A stretch of DNA of 64,000 nt from Pseudomonas canadensis (GCF_000503215.1 NZ_AYTD01000013.1:548009-612008), one strand, 5' to 3'. Positions 28,408 to 37,381 are shown, counted from the stretch's first letter. Numbers and translations: made by a program. Notes: generated by a model not told the origin, from the sequence alone.

Positions 28408-29105
28408 TCTTGCCAACGCAGCACCCGGTAGGGGTGTGCGCTGTCCTCCGATGGGCTCAATAAAACAGTGACTTGCAGCCGCGCCTGATAACCGCCAGGG
28501 CGCTCGGCGCGGCTGTCGACGACCAGCACTTCGCCCGGATCGGCACCTTCGGCGTTCTGGCGCGGCAGGTTCAGCGCCTTGCGCATCAGCGGGCTGGCGA
28601 AGGCGGGATCGGGGCGGTCCAGGTCGCTCCACAGGGTGATCTCGGGCAGCAATTGGCTGTAGAGGGGTTGGGTCATGCCGGGCAGTTGGCGCACTTCTTC
28701 CAGCACCCGGAACGGCGCCAGGCCTTGTCGGCGGCGCGCGTCGAGGGCCTTGGACAGTTGCGTCGCCTGGGCTGGGGTGGCGCCGCAGGCCAGGGCCAGG
28801 CGCGTGAAATCCTGTGCCTCGGCGTTGATCAGGTAAAGCTTGCCGCGCTCGCTGCGCAGGCTGACGTGCAACTGGGCGTCATCAAACACCAAAGGAATCT
28901 CGCGGCCATCGGCCACCCAGCGCCGGTCAGCCATGACCAGGGCGATACCGGCTTCGGCGGCCAGCACGGTTTGTGTGTGCTGGCGCAGCCACAGGGCCTG
29001 TCGGCTTTCCAACTGCACCCAGCCGGCCAGGCCGCCGAGCAACACGCTGAGCAAGGCAAGCACCCACAGCACCAACAGCAGGGCCGCACCGCGTTGGCGC
29101 CTCAC
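28404..29105 (-). CDS. gspK: Type II secretion minor pseudopilin GspK (GTG start)
   Basis: 233 aa. The N-terminus reads RRQRGAALLLVLWVLALLSV: a prepilin cleavage glycine followed by a hydrophobic helix without the Glu at +5, as is typical of GspK. The large helical/alpha-domain follows, with LALACGATPAQATQLSKALD and LEEVRQLPGMTQPLYSQLLP. GspK caps the pseudopilus tip with GspI and GspJ. The start is GTG, overlapping the gspJ stop as GTGA; an in-frame ATG 41 codons upstream would wrongly place the pilin segment inside the protein. Confidence 0.88.
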   Translation of the reverse strand: MRRQRGAALLLVLWVLALLSVLLGGLAGWVQLESRQALWLRQHTQTVLAAEAGIALVMADRRWVADGREIPLVFDDAQLHVSLRSERGKLYLINAEAQDFTRLALACGATPAQATQLSKALDARRRQGLAPFRVLEEVRQLPGMTQPLYSQLLPEITLWSDLDRPDPAFASPLMRKALNLPRQNAEGADPGEVLVVDSRAERPGGYQARLQVTVLLSPSEDSAHPYRVLRWQE

Positions 29106-29671
29106 TCTTCCACGCTCCCGCTGGACAGGTTCAAGCGCAAAGCAATCACCTGGGTGACCCAGGTCATCGGGCCGTCGACGCTGGCGGCGATGCGCACGGC
29201 CGCAGGCAGGCGTTTGGGCCATGGCCATTCACTGACCCAGCCGGTGGGTTGACCCAGCGGTGACACGCCGCGATAGCTGAACTGCAACCCTTCGATGTTT
29301 CTCAGCAGCACCTGCGGTTCACGCTGAGAAAAGCCGACCTGCAAATCCTGTTCGACCCGTTGCAGGCTGAACCGGTGGATCCCACCACCGAGCACACCGG
29401 GCAAGGTCGAGACAAACTCCAGCCGCTGCGCCGTGCCAACAAAAAAACCATCGCCCTCGCCCACCGCCAGCGGCAACGCCTCGCTGATCGCCGTGCGTAA
29501 AAACTGTTGAGCGGCGCGCACTTCATCCAGGCTCACGGTATACGCCTGGGCCTTGGACACGGCACGATTGGCACCCAGCAATGCGCCCCCAACCAGCACC
29601 AGCAAAACGCCCAACAAACTGAGCACTACGAGGATTTCCAGCAAGGTAAAGCCCTGCTCGCGGCGCTTCAC
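29102..29671 (-). CDS. gspJ: Type II secretion minor pseudopilin GspJ (GTG start)
   Basis: 189 aa. Type III prepilin signal QGFTLLEILVVLSLLGVLLV right at the N-terminus, so PilD-type peptidase should cleave after the glycine. The beta-rich body (LEFVSTLPGVLGGGIHRFSL) fits GspJ, which sits at the pseudopilus tip with GspI and GspK. The GTG start overlaps the gspI stop (GTGA). It follows gspI and precedes gspK, the conserved order. Confidence 0.9.
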   Translation of the reverse strand: MKRREQGFTLLEILVVLSLLGVLLVLVGGALLGANRAVSKAQAYTVSLDEVRAAQQFLRTAISEALPLAVGEGDGFFVGTAQRLEFVSTLPGVLGGGIHRFSLQRVEQDLQVGFSQREPQVLLRNIEGLQFSYRGVSPLGQPTGWVSEWPWPKRLPAAVRIAASVDGPMTWVTQVIALRLNLSSGSVEE

Positions 29672-30000
29672 AGGCGCGCCTTCAAGGTGCTGAAACGAGC
29701 CTGGTGCGGGCCTTCGCTAAGCGTCAGGTCGAGGCGAAACACATGCGTCTGTTGCCGCGTGCTGATCAGTTGCCAGTGAATACCGTCGAGCTCGCCTTGG
29801 CTGACGCCGTTAATCAATCGTCCCGCTGCCTCCTGATCGAAAATCGTCAGCGCCGCCTGGGTAAGCCGATCACTGTGGGCCACCTGGGATAACGAGCGCG
29901 CGCTCTGGCCGAACGCAACCAGCAGCACCGTGCTGCACACCGCCATCAGCGTCAGCGCGGCGAGCATTTCCAGCAGCGTGAACCCGGCCTGGTGCTTCAT
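29668..30000 (-). CDS. gspI: Type II secretion minor pseudopilin GspI
   Basis: 110 aa. The prepilin signal MKHQAGFTLLEMLAALTLMA is followed by a short body with SLSQVAHSDRLTQAALTIFD, usual GspI size. ATG at 30000 overlaps the gspH stop (ATGA); an upstream start would put 18 residues before the leader, too long for a pseudopilin leader. Processed by a prepilin peptidase not encoded in this window. Confidence 0.9.
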   Translation of the reverse strand: MKHQAGFTLLEMLAALTLMAVCSTVLLVAFGQSARSLSQVAHSDRLTQAALTIFDQEAAGRLINGVSQGELDGIHWQLISTRQQTHVFRLDLTLSEGPHQARFSTLKARL

Positions 30001-30422
30001 GGCAGCGCCTTGGATTGCACGCTGCCGGTGAGCCAGCCGATATCGATGCGCCAACGCCGGGTGCCATTCGCCAATAGAAGATTGCCGCCCGTGGAGCTAC
30101 CGTCGGGATAGAACTCGACGGAGGGGCCCACCTGCTCGGCGGTGTGCAGTGTCACTTGCAGCTCGGACGGCCACCGTTGCAGCGCACGTCCCGGCGCCTG
30201 GAACGTACGGTCTTGCATATCGAATGAAGTCCGTGCCGCCTGCCCGCTGACTATCGCCCCCGCCCGCGTGGTGCGCAGCGCTTCCACCACCTGCCCCACC
30301 GCGCGGCGCTCTTTTGCCGCCTGCAGGCCCTGGCGCACGCCCAGCCCCAGCAAGCTGGCGGCGAGGCTGATCAACAGGATCACCACTAGCATCTCCAGCA
30401 GGGTAAAGCCGCGCTGGCCCAT
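29997..30422 (-). CDS. gspH: Type II secretion minor pseudopilin GspH
   Basis: 141 aa. Prepilin signal MGQRGFTLLEMLVVILLISL at the N-terminus. The body contains VGQVVEALRTTRAGAIVSGQ, the GspH/FimT-type pattern, and FQAPGRALQRWPSELQVTLH. ATG at 30422 gives a five-residue leader, standard for this class; it lies 7 bp after the gspG stop. It is thought to join the pseudopilus shaft to the tip complex. Confidence 0.9.
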   Translation of the reverse strand: MGQRGFTLLEMLVVILLISLAASLLGLGVRQGLQAAKERRAVGQVVEALRTTRAGAIVSGQAARTSFDMQDRTFQAPGRALQRWPSELQVTLHTAEQVGPSVEFYPDGSSTGGNLLLANGTRRWRIDIGWLTGSVQSKALP

Positions 30423-30429
30423 GGCCGCG

Positions 30430-30819
30430 TTACTCCCAATTGCCCAGGTCGGCGCTATAACCTTCGCCGCCCGGCTGGCCATCCTGACCGTAAAAGATCA
30501 GGTCGAAGGCCCCGTGCTCGCCGGGAAAACGATAGCCCAAGGCATGCCCGAACGGGTCCTTGAGGTCAGAAGGCTTGGCATAGCCGCCGGGCCTGTCCAC
30601 CAACTGTTGCAGGCTGGTGGGCGGCGCGCCGACGTCGAGGGCGTAGCTGTCGATCTTCATGCTCAGGCTGGCCAGCTGCGCCTTGCCCGCGCCGTACTTG
30701 CCCTTGTCGACATTGCCGCCGACCTGGCGCACGACGATGGTGGCAACAATACCCAGCAACACGATCACCGCGAGCATCTCCAGCAGGGTGAAACCGCTTT
30801 GGCGGCGTGGTTTTCTCAT
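30430..30819 (-). CDS. gspG: Type II secretion major pseudopilin GspG
   Basis: 129 aa. Prepilin signal RRQSGFTLLEMLAVIVLLGI, then the GspG signature DSYALDVGAPPTSLQQLVDR and DPFGHALGYRFPGEHGAFDL with the calcium-loop region near GGEGYSADLGNWE. It polymerises into the pseudopilus that pushes substrate through the secretin. Spaced 13 bp from gspF. The leader is cleaved by a prepilin peptidase (PilD elsewhere in the genome, inferred). Confidence 0.94.
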   Translation of the reverse strand: MRKPRRQSGFTLLEMLAVIVLLGIVATIVVRQVGGNVDKGKYGAGKAQLASLSMKIDSYALDVGAPPTSLQQLVDRPGGYAKPSDLKDPFGHALGYRFPGEHGAFDLIFYGQDGQPGGEGYSADLGNWE

Positions 30820-30832
30820 GGGTCAAGCTCCT

Positions 30833-32029
30833 TCATATATTGCTGGTCAGGCTCATCAGCGGCAGCATGATCGCCAACATGATCACCGCCACCAGCACCG
30901 CCATGACCACGGTCAGGGACGGCACCAGTGCGGCAAGCAGGCGGTCGATGCCGCGCTTGGCTTCGACGTCGAAGATGTCGGCGACCTTGAGCAACATGCT
31001 GTCGAGTTCGCCGGCCTGTTCACCGACGTCAATCATTTGCAGGGCCAGCTCGGGCAACAGCGGCTGGCTGCCGAACGCGCTGGCGAGAGTACCGCCGCCT
31101 TTTACCGATTCCGTCGCATGGCCCACTTGAGCCCGCAACGCGCGGTTGGTGCAGACGTGCCGCGCAATCACCAAGGCTTGCAGTAACGCCACGCCATTGT
31201 TGAGCAGCGTGCCGAGGGTGCGCGTCAGGCGTGCCGCTTCGACCCGTTGCAACAACGGGCCGATCACGCGAATGCCGAGCAGGCGTCGATCGTATTGTTC
31301 TCGAAATGCCGGATTGCGCAGGCGTACGGCCCAGCAGCCACCGCTGACGATCAGCCCGGCCAACACCACCAGGCCATAGCTGCCCAGGAACTCACCCAAG
31401 GCCAGAATCACCTCGGTAATCAACGGAATCGGCACGCCCAGGTCCTGGAAGATCGGCACAAACTGCGGCACCACATACGCCAGCAACAACGCCAGGGAAC
31501 CCAGCACGCCCACCACCAGAAAGGCCGGATAGATCAGCGCATTGATCACCTCGCCGCGCAGCCGCTCGCTGCGTTCCAGGTAATCGCTGAGCTGACGCAG
31601 GGTACTTTCCAGCGCGCCACCGGCCTCACCGGCACGCACCATGCTCAGGTACAACGGTGAGAAGCTGTCGCCCTCGTGTTCCAACGCGGCGGACAGTGGT
31701 TTGCCGGCCTTGACGTGATCGCGGATGCGCTCGATCAGCGCGCGCACCTGAGCGGGGCCGGGTTGCTTGAGCAACAGGGTCAACGAGCGTTCCAGAGGCT
31801 GGCCGGCCCCCAACAGCGTCGCCAACTGCTGGGTAAAACTCACCAACGCCGTGCCCTTCAACTGCCCACGTGGGTTGCGCAGCAGGGGTCTGCCGGCGGC
31901 TTCAATCTGCAACAGCAACAGGCCGCGCTTGTGCAAGGCGGCGACGGCGGCAACTTGATCCGTGGCTTCCAGCGTACCGTTCTGCGGCATGCCCTGGTTG
32001 TCCAAGGCGCGGAACTTGAACAGGCTCAC
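30833..32029 (-). CDS. gspF: Type II secretion inner-membrane protein GspF (GTG start)
   Basis: 398 aa, standard length. Two copies of the T2SSF domain: the first includes LATLLGAGQPLERSLTLLLK and MVRAGEAGGALESTLRQLSD, the second LTRTLGTLLNNGVALLQALV and MIDVGEQAGELDSMLLKVAD. Three membrane spans are visible, including FLVVGVLGSLALLLAYVVPQ and the C-terminal VVMAVLVAVIMLAIMLPLMS. It forms the platform on which pseudopilins assemble. The GTG start overlaps the gspE stop as GTGA. Confidence 0.94.
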   Translation of the reverse strand: MSLFKFRALDNQGMPQNGTLEATDQVAAVAALHKRGLLLLQIEAAGRPLLRNPRGQLKGTALVSFTQQLATLLGAGQPLERSLTLLLKQPGPAQVRALIERIRDHVKAGKPLSAALEHEGDSFSPLYLSMVRAGEAGGALESTLRQLSDYLERSERLRGEVINALIYPAFLVVGVLGSLALLLAYVVPQFVPIFQDLGVPIPLITEVILALGEFLGSYGLVVLAGLIVSGGCWAVRLRNPAFREQYDRRLLGIRVIGPLLQRVEAARLTRTLGTLLNNGVALLQALVIARHVCTNRALRAQVGHATESVKGGGTLASAFGSQPLLPELALQMIDVGEQAGELDSMLLKVADIFDVEAKRGIDRLLAALVPSLTVVMAVLVAVIMLAIMLPLMSLTSNI

Positions 32030-33717
32030 GCGCTGTCCCCACGGGTAACGCGCAGCACTTCTTCCAACGAGGTAATACCGGCCAAGGCCTGGCGCAGCCC
32101 TTCTTCATACAGGGTGCGCAAACCGGCGCGGCGTGCGGCCTGTTCCAGCGTAGCGGCATCGGCGTGACGCATCAGCAGGCTGCGCAGCTCATCGTTCATC
32201 ACCAGCAGCTCAGTGAGCGCACTGCGACCGTGATAGTCCCCGCGATAGAGCAGGATCGGACGCTGCTCGGTCAGGCGATCCAGGCCATGTTCTGCGATCA
32301 GTTCCGGCGGCGCTTCAAAGGCCACGCGGCTGGCCGGGTCCAAGCGCCGCACCAGGCGCTGGGCGAGAATGCCGCTGACGGTCGAGGCGATCAGGTAGCT
32401 TTCCACGCCCATGTCCAGCAGCCGCGTGATACTTGCCGCGGCGCTGTTGGTGTGCAGGGTGGAAAGGACGAGGTGCCCGGTCAGCGACGATTGAATGGCG
32501 ATGCGGCAGGTTTCCAGGTCGCGGATCTCGCCGATCATGATCACGTCCGGGTCCTGGCGCACGATGGAACGCAGTGCCCCGGCGAAGTCCAGGCCGATGG
32601 CGGGCTTGACCTGGATCTGGTTGATGCCTTCGAGCTGGTACTCCACCGGGTCTTCCACGGTGATGATCTTGCGCTCGGCGGTGTTGAGCCGCGACAGGGC
32701 GGTGTAGAGCGTGGTGGTCTTGCCGGAACCGGTGGGCCCGGTGACCAGCAGGATGCCGTGGGGACGCTCGAGCAGGTCGAGGAAAGCGGTCAGGCGCTGG
32801 CCGTCGAACCCCAGGCTCGGGAAGTCGAACTGCACGGTTTGCCGGTCGAGCAGGCGCAGCACCACCGACTCGCCGAAACTGGTCGGCACCGTGGACACCC
32901 GCAGGTCGAGCTCCTTGCCCTGGATGCGCAGCATGATGCGCCCGTCCTGGGGTAGCCGACGTTCGGCGATGTCCAGCCGCGCCATGATCTTCACCCGCGA
33001 GATCACCGCTGCCGACGAACTGACCGGCGGCGCTTCGGCATCGTGCAGTACGCCGTCGATGCGATAGCGCACCTTGAGTTGGTTCTCGAAGGGTTCGATA
33101 TGAATATCCGAGGCGCGCTGCTCCACGGCGCGTTGCAGAATCAAGTTCACCAGCCGGATCACCGGCGCTTCGGAGGCCATGTCCTTGAGGTGTTCGATAT
33201 CCTCCTGGGCGCCGCCCTGCTCATCGAGGTTCTCGATCAGGGTGCCCATGGCCGAGCGGCCTTGGCCGTAGTATCGCTCGATCAACGTGTCGACTTCATT
33301 GCGCGGGCCGATCGCCAGCCACACCGGCACCTGGCACGCATAGGCCAGGGCCTGGAACGGATACCGTTGTGCCGGATTGGCGGCCAGCACCCGCAGGCCG
33401 TTCTGGTGCCAGCCCATGGGCACCACTTGGTAGTGGCGCATGAAGCGTTCGGTCAGTGCAGGCAAGGGATCGAGCAGCGGCGGCGCGGCGTCGGCCAGCA
33501 ACAGCGGCGCGTCGAGCAACGCCGCCCAGGCACGGGCCAATTCAACTTCGGAGACCAGGCCCAGACGCGTCAGCAGACTCAACAGATCGTCCGTGGACAG
33601 GCGTCGGGCGCGCTCCAGGTCCACGGTTTTCAGCCCGGCATGCTGCATCAGCCACGCACACACCTGCTCGGTGTGCGGGATCTGCATCTGGCAGGCATCG
33701 ATAGGCGCTGACGACAT
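32026..33717 (-). CDS. gspE: Type II secretion ATPase GspE, without the tetracysteine module
   Basis: 563 aa cytoplasmic hexameric ATPase. The N1 domain covers about residues 20-150; the core has SDIHIEPFENQLKVRYRIDG, Walker A GPTGSGKTTTLYTAL (near residue 325), the Asp box ITVEDPVEYQLEGINQIQVK and Walker B DPDVIMIGEIRDLET. The usual four-cysteine zinc module before the C-terminal domain is absent: the region reads PASRVAFEAPPELIAEHGLD with no Cys. First gene of the operon. I chose the ATG at 33717; a GTG three codons earlier is possible and neither has a strong ribosome binding site. Confidence 0.93.
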   Translation of the reverse strand: MSSAPIDACQMQIPHTEQVCAWLMQHAGLKTVDLERARRLSTDDLLSLLTRLGLVSEVELARAWAALLDAPLLLADAAPPLLDPLPALTERFMRHYQVVPMGWHQNGLRVLAANPAQRYPFQALAYACQVPVWLAIGPRNEVDTLIERYYGQGRSAMGTLIENLDEQGGAQEDIEHLKDMASEAPVIRLVNLILQRAVEQRASDIHIEPFENQLKVRYRIDGVLHDAEAPPVSSSAAVISRVKIMARLDIAERRLPQDGRIMLRIQGKELDLRVSTVPTSFGESVVLRLLDRQTVQFDFPSLGFDGQRLTAFLDLLERPHGILLVTGPTGSGKTTTLYTALSRLNTAERKIITVEDPVEYQLEGINQIQVKPAIGLDFAGALRSIVRQDPDVIMIGEIRDLETCRIAIQSSLTGHLVLSTLHTNSAAASITRLLDMGVESYLIASTVSGILAQRLVRRLDPASRVAFEAPPELIAEHGLDRLTEQRPILLYRGDYHGRSALTELLVMNDELRSLLMRHADAATLEQAARRAGLRTLYEEGLRQALAGITSLEEVLRVTRGDSA

Positions 33718-33940
33718 AATGTTCACGTATCTAGTGTTACGAGAAAGTATGGCTATTTGAAACTACGGAAACATGCCATTAGTTAGCCATAACCCAGGGA
33801 AAAAGTAAGCCGGGGTTATCGACTGGAAGTTATAGACCTAGTTCCTGAAACAGGGGAATAAAATAAACATAATCGCCAAGACCCTTGCGCCAGAGCCTTA
33901 GCAGCTAATAGCCATCATCCCACTAGTTGCAATTAGCCAC
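33718..33940 (-). promoter_or_regulatory. Region upstream of the type II secretion operon with repeated TAGCCA motifs
   Basis: AT-richer spacer between the LacI-type gene stop and gspE, expected to hold the gsp promoter. It has four copies of TAGCCA(T/C): one reversed (33748-33755) and three forward (33784-33790, 33909-33915, 33934-33940). No Pho box like that expected for Hxc systems was recognised. The promoter is inferred. Confidence 0.4.
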
Positions 33941-34981
33941 TTAGGCGCTTTCACGCGCAATCAAACGGCATTCCAATAAATTCAAACGCGTTACTTCATC
34001 TTCTACAGGCAGCACACCCAAACTTTCAAGGACGCGCGTAGCGGCCAACACACCTATTTCCAATGCGGGCGGCTTGATCGTACTCAGGCTCGGCAACAGC
34101 ATTTCGGCGAACGGGTAATCGCCGAAACCGAGCACCGCGCACTTCTCGGGGATCTTCAGCCCGGCCCGCTGCCCAGCCAGCAGACCACCGGCCGCCAGGT
34201 TGTCATTGGCGAAAAATATCGCATCCGGCGGCGTCGCGTGACTCATCAGCGCTTCCATCGCCTGTTTGCCGGCGTCGAAAGGCGCGCGATCCGCGTCGGG
34301 AGCGAAGACCCAGGGCTGCACACCCAACGCGATCAAGGTCGCGGCGAAGCCCTCACCCCGTTCCATTGCGCTGAAGTCCCCGGCTGCGCTGTTCTGCACG
34401 AAAGCAATGCGCCGATAACCCTGCCCATGCAGATAACGCGCAGCGGTGACGCCCACTTCGTAGTGGGAAAACCCGATCTGCAAGGGCGCGCGCTCGGGCA
34501 CGTAGTCCCAGGTTTCTACCACCGGAATATCCGCGTCGGCGATCATCTTTTCAGTCGCCGCGCTGTGGAAGCGGCTGGTCAGCACCAGCGCCGCCGGCGA
34601 CCAGCCAAGGAACGCACGCACCGCACTCTCTTCCTGCTCGGCGCTGAAGTAACTCGACGCCAACAACAGTTGATAGCCATGCCGGCTGAGGGTGTCGCTG
34701 AAGCCCTGGATGGTATTGGCAAAGATCGGCCCCGAGATGTTCGGGATCACCATCGCCACGATGCGCCCACGCGCCGACGCCAGCCCGCCGGCCACCAGGT
34801 TGGGCACGTAACCCAGCTCGGCCACCACCTCGGCGATGCGCTCGCGGCGTTCGGGTGACACTTGTTCCGGCTGGTTGAAGTAACGCGACACGGTAATCGC
34901 CGACACCCCGGCCTGGCGGGCCACGGTATTCAAGGTGACACGCCCGGCGCCACGGCGTTTGCGCGGTTTGTCTTCGCTCAA
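33941..34981 (-). CDS. LacI-family transcriptional regulator (GntR-like subgroup)
   Basis: 346 aa. The N-terminal helix-turn-helix reads VTLNTVARQAGVSAITVSRY and the hinge VPNLVAGGLASARG. The sugar-binding-type core follows, with MVIPNISGPIFANTIQGFSD and DAIFFANDNLAAGGLLAGQR. It resembles the gluconate repressor group. A perfect TGTTAGCGCTAACA palindrome sits in the 208-bp divergent spacer, close to the gluconate-repressor type operator, so it very likely controls itself and the TonB receptor operon on the other side. The effector is unknown; a LacI-type sensor for a probable organosulfur cluster is uncommon. Confidence 0.9.
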   Translation of the reverse strand: MSEDKPRKRRGAGRVTLNTVARQAGVSAITVSRYFNQPEQVSPERRERIAEVVAELGYVPNLVAGGLASARGRIVAMVIPNISGPIFANTIQGFSDTLSRHGYQLLLASSYFSAEQEESAVRAFLGWSPAALVLTSRFHSAATEKMIADADIPVVETWDYVPERAPLQIGFSHYEVGVTAARYLHGQGYRRIAFVQNSAAGDFSAMERGEGFAATLIALGVQPWVFAPDADRAPFDAGKQAMEALMSHATPPDAIFFANDNLAAGGLLAGQRAGLKIPEKCAVLGFGDYPFAEMLLPSLSTIKPPALEIGVLAATRVLESLGVLPVEDEVTRLNLLECRLIARESA

Positions 34982-35067
34982 GGGATAATCCTGTTAAAAA
35001 CCAAAAAGAATATAGGACTAATTTTTCAGTATTTGACGTTCTAAACCAGACCTACCAATAATGCCGA

Positions 35068-35081
35068 TGTTAGCGCTAACA
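35068..35081. promoter_or_regulatory. Probable LacI-family operator (perfect palindrome)
   Basis: TGTTAGCGCTAACA is a perfect 14-bp palindrome with the central CG step typical of LacI/GalR-family operators. It lies 87 bp upstream of the LacI gene start and 109 bp upstream of the TonB receptor start, in the divergent spacer, so one repressor could control both directions. Confidence 0.75.
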
Positions 35082-35189
35082 AAGCGCGTTGTCTGCTACT
35101 CGCTCGAGCGAATGCCAAAGACATTTCACAGGCGCTGACGGTCGCAAGAACCGCAGCGGTTCAGGGCAATCTTTTCGAGCGGGCACAGC

Positions 35190-37379
35190 ATGCACACCTT
35201 CCAACGCAGCACTTTCCTGATACTGGCCGGGTTGACCGCCCTGCCCGCCCCCGGTGCCTTTGCGGCCGACGCGCAGGAGCCGACACTCAAATCCGTGACC
35301 GTCACCGCCACGCGCCGCGAAGAATCACTGCAAAAAGTCCCGGTGGCCGTCTCGGTCCTTGATGGCGAACAGCTGGAGCGCGACAACCGCAATGGCGTGG
35401 CGAGCATCGCCCAGCAGGTGCCGTCGCTGAACTTCCGCACCGGCGCCTCCAACAAGGACACCTCGCTGTTCGTGCGCGGCGTGGGCACCATTTCCACCTC
35501 CCCCGGCGTCGAGCCGACGGTGGCCACGGTGATCGACGGCGTGGTCTACGCCCGCCCCGGCCAGGCCACCCTTGACCTGCTCGACCTGGAACGCATCGAG
35601 GTGCTGCGCGGCCCCCAAGGCACGCTGTTCGGCAAAAACGCCTCGGCCGGTGTGCTGAACATCACCAGCAAGGCGCCCACCGCCGAGACTCATGGCTATA
35701 TCGACCAGTCGTACTACAGCGGCAACGAAAGCCGTACCCGGTTCGGCATCGGCGGCAGCCTGGTGCCGGATGTGCTCAAGGGTTCAATCAGTACGCTGTT
35801 CGGCAGCTACGACGGTAATGTCGACAACCAGCACAATGGCCAGGAGGTCAACGGCTACAACCACAAGGGCATTCGCGGCAAGTTGGAATTCACCCCCAAC
35901 GACGACCTGACACTGACACTGATCGCCGACTACATGCAGTCCCACGACGACGCGCCGAACGGCGTGGTCAGCAAGTCCCTGTCCCCGGCGTTCGCCAACG
36001 CGCTGAGCCCGGTGCGGGCCTCCAGCGACAACCGCGACATCAACACCGATACCCGCAGCCATGTGGAAGACACCAACAAGGGCCTGTCCGCCCAGTTGGA
36101 ATGGAACCTCGGCGACTACACCCTGACGTCGATCACCGCCTGGCGCGGTTGGGACAACACCCAATACCAGGACGGCGACCGCCTTGGCACGGTGACCGCC
36201 GCGTTTCCCGGTACCGCCGACAAAGGCCAGCTTGAGTTCAACCAATACTCCCAGGAACTGCGCCTGGCCTCACCTAAAGGTGAGTTCCTGGAATATGTCG
36301 GCGGCCTGTTCTACATGCACGGCAAGGATGAAGAAACCTATCAACGCACCCTCACCACCACCACGCGTACCGACCGCGGCATCGCCGACTACAGCACCAC
36401 CAACGACAGCTACGCGGTGTTCGGCGAGACCACGCTGAACTTCACCTCGCGGTTTCGTGGCATCGCCGGCCTGCGCTACACCCACGATGACCTGAAATAC
36501 GATCACCGCCGTGCCTCCACTTCGGCCACCACGGTCAGTGGGATTCAGCCGGCCACGTCCAGTTCCGGTTCCGTGGACGAAGACGGTTGGTCCGGTCGCC
36601 TGGGCGTGCAGTACGACATCAGCGACAGCGTCACCAGCTACCTGACCTATTCGCGCGGCTACAAAGGCCCGGCCTACAACGTGTTCTTCAATATGCAGCC
36701 GCGTGACACTGACGCGCTCAAGCCGGAAACCTCCAACACCTGGGAAGCCGGGATCAAGGCCACCGCCTGGAACAACCGCCTGACCACCAACCTGGCGGTG
36801 TTCCACAGCGATTACGACAACTACCAGGCCAACTTTTTCGACACCGTCGCCGGGCAAGTGGTGACGCGCCTGATCAACGCCGGCAGCGTCAGCACCGAAG
36901 GCGCCGAGCTGGATTACGCCTTGCAGGCCACTCAGCAACTCAAGCTGTCCGGGGCGCTGGCCTACACCCGCGCGCGCATCGACGAATTCGCCTGCCCGGC
37001 CGGTGCCGCCGCGACCTGCAACGTGAATGGCAAGCCGCTGCCTTTCAGCCCGGACTGGAAAAGCTACGTGCGCGCCGACTACACCATCCCGCTGGATAAT
37101 GGCCTGGACATCGAACTGGGCACCGACTACAGCTGGCAGAGCGAAGTGCAGTACGACATCAGCCAGAACCTTGACACCAAACAAGGTGCCTACGGCATCT
37201 GGAACGCCAGCGTGGCCCTGGCCGACTACAGCAATGGCTGGCGCGTCGCATTCCTGGCGAAGAACCTCGCCGACAAATCCTACTCACCGCTGCTGGCCAG
37301 CGGCGGCAACTACATCTACCGCGCCGTGCCCCGTGACGACGAACGTTACTTCGGCGTGCAACTGCGCAAGGATTTCTAA
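35190..37379 (+). CDS. TonB-dependent outer-membrane receptor (LacI-controlled operon)
   Basis: 729 aa. Signal peptide to about residue 25 (PAPGAFAAD), TonB box-like LKSVTVTATRREESLQKVPV, plug domain with SIAQQVPSLNFRTGASNKDT and LERIEVLRGPQGTLFGKNAS, and a barrel ending YFGVQLRKDF with a terminal Phe. It looks like the broad receptor group that takes up organic nutrients as well as iron chelates. It is followed 2 bp later by a flavin monooxygenase and then an SsuA-like binding protein, which points to uptake of an organosulfur compound rather than iron. The upstream spacer carries a LacI-type operator. Confidence 0.9.
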   Translation: MHTFQRSTFLILAGLTALPAPGAFAADAQEPTLKSVTVTATRREESLQKVPVAVSVLDGEQLERDNRNGVASIAQQVPSLNFRTGASNKDTSLFVRGVGTISTSPGVEPTVATVIDGVVYARPGQATLDLLDLERIEVLRGPQGTLFGKNASAGVLNITSKAPTAETHGYIDQSYYSGNESRTRFGIGGSLVPDVLKGSISTLFGSYDGNVDNQHNGQEVNGYNHKGIRGKLEFTPNDDLTLTLIADYMQSHDDAPNGVVSKSLSPAFANALSPVRASSDNRDINTDTRSHVEDTNKGLSAQLEWNLGDYTLTSITAWRGWDNTQYQDGDRLGTVTAAFPGTADKGQLEFNQYSQELRLASPKGEFLEYVGGLFYMHGKDEETYQRTLTTTTRTDRGIADYSTTNDSYAVFGETTLNFTSRFRGIAGLRYTHDDLKYDHRRASTSATTVSGIQPATSSSGSVDEDGWSGRLGVQYDISDSVTSYLTYSRGYKGPAYNVFFNMQPRDTDALKPETSNTWEAGIKATAWNNRLTTNLAVFHSDYDNYQANFFDTVAGQVVTRLINAGSVSTEGAELDYALQATQQLKLSGALAYTRARIDEFACPAGAAATCNVNGKPLPFSPDWKSYVRADYTIPLDNGLDIELGTDYSWQSEVQYDISQNLDTKQGAYGIWNASVALADYSNGWRVAFLAKNLADKSYSPLLASGGNYIYRAVPRDDERYFGVQLRKDF

Positions 37380-37381
37380 GC

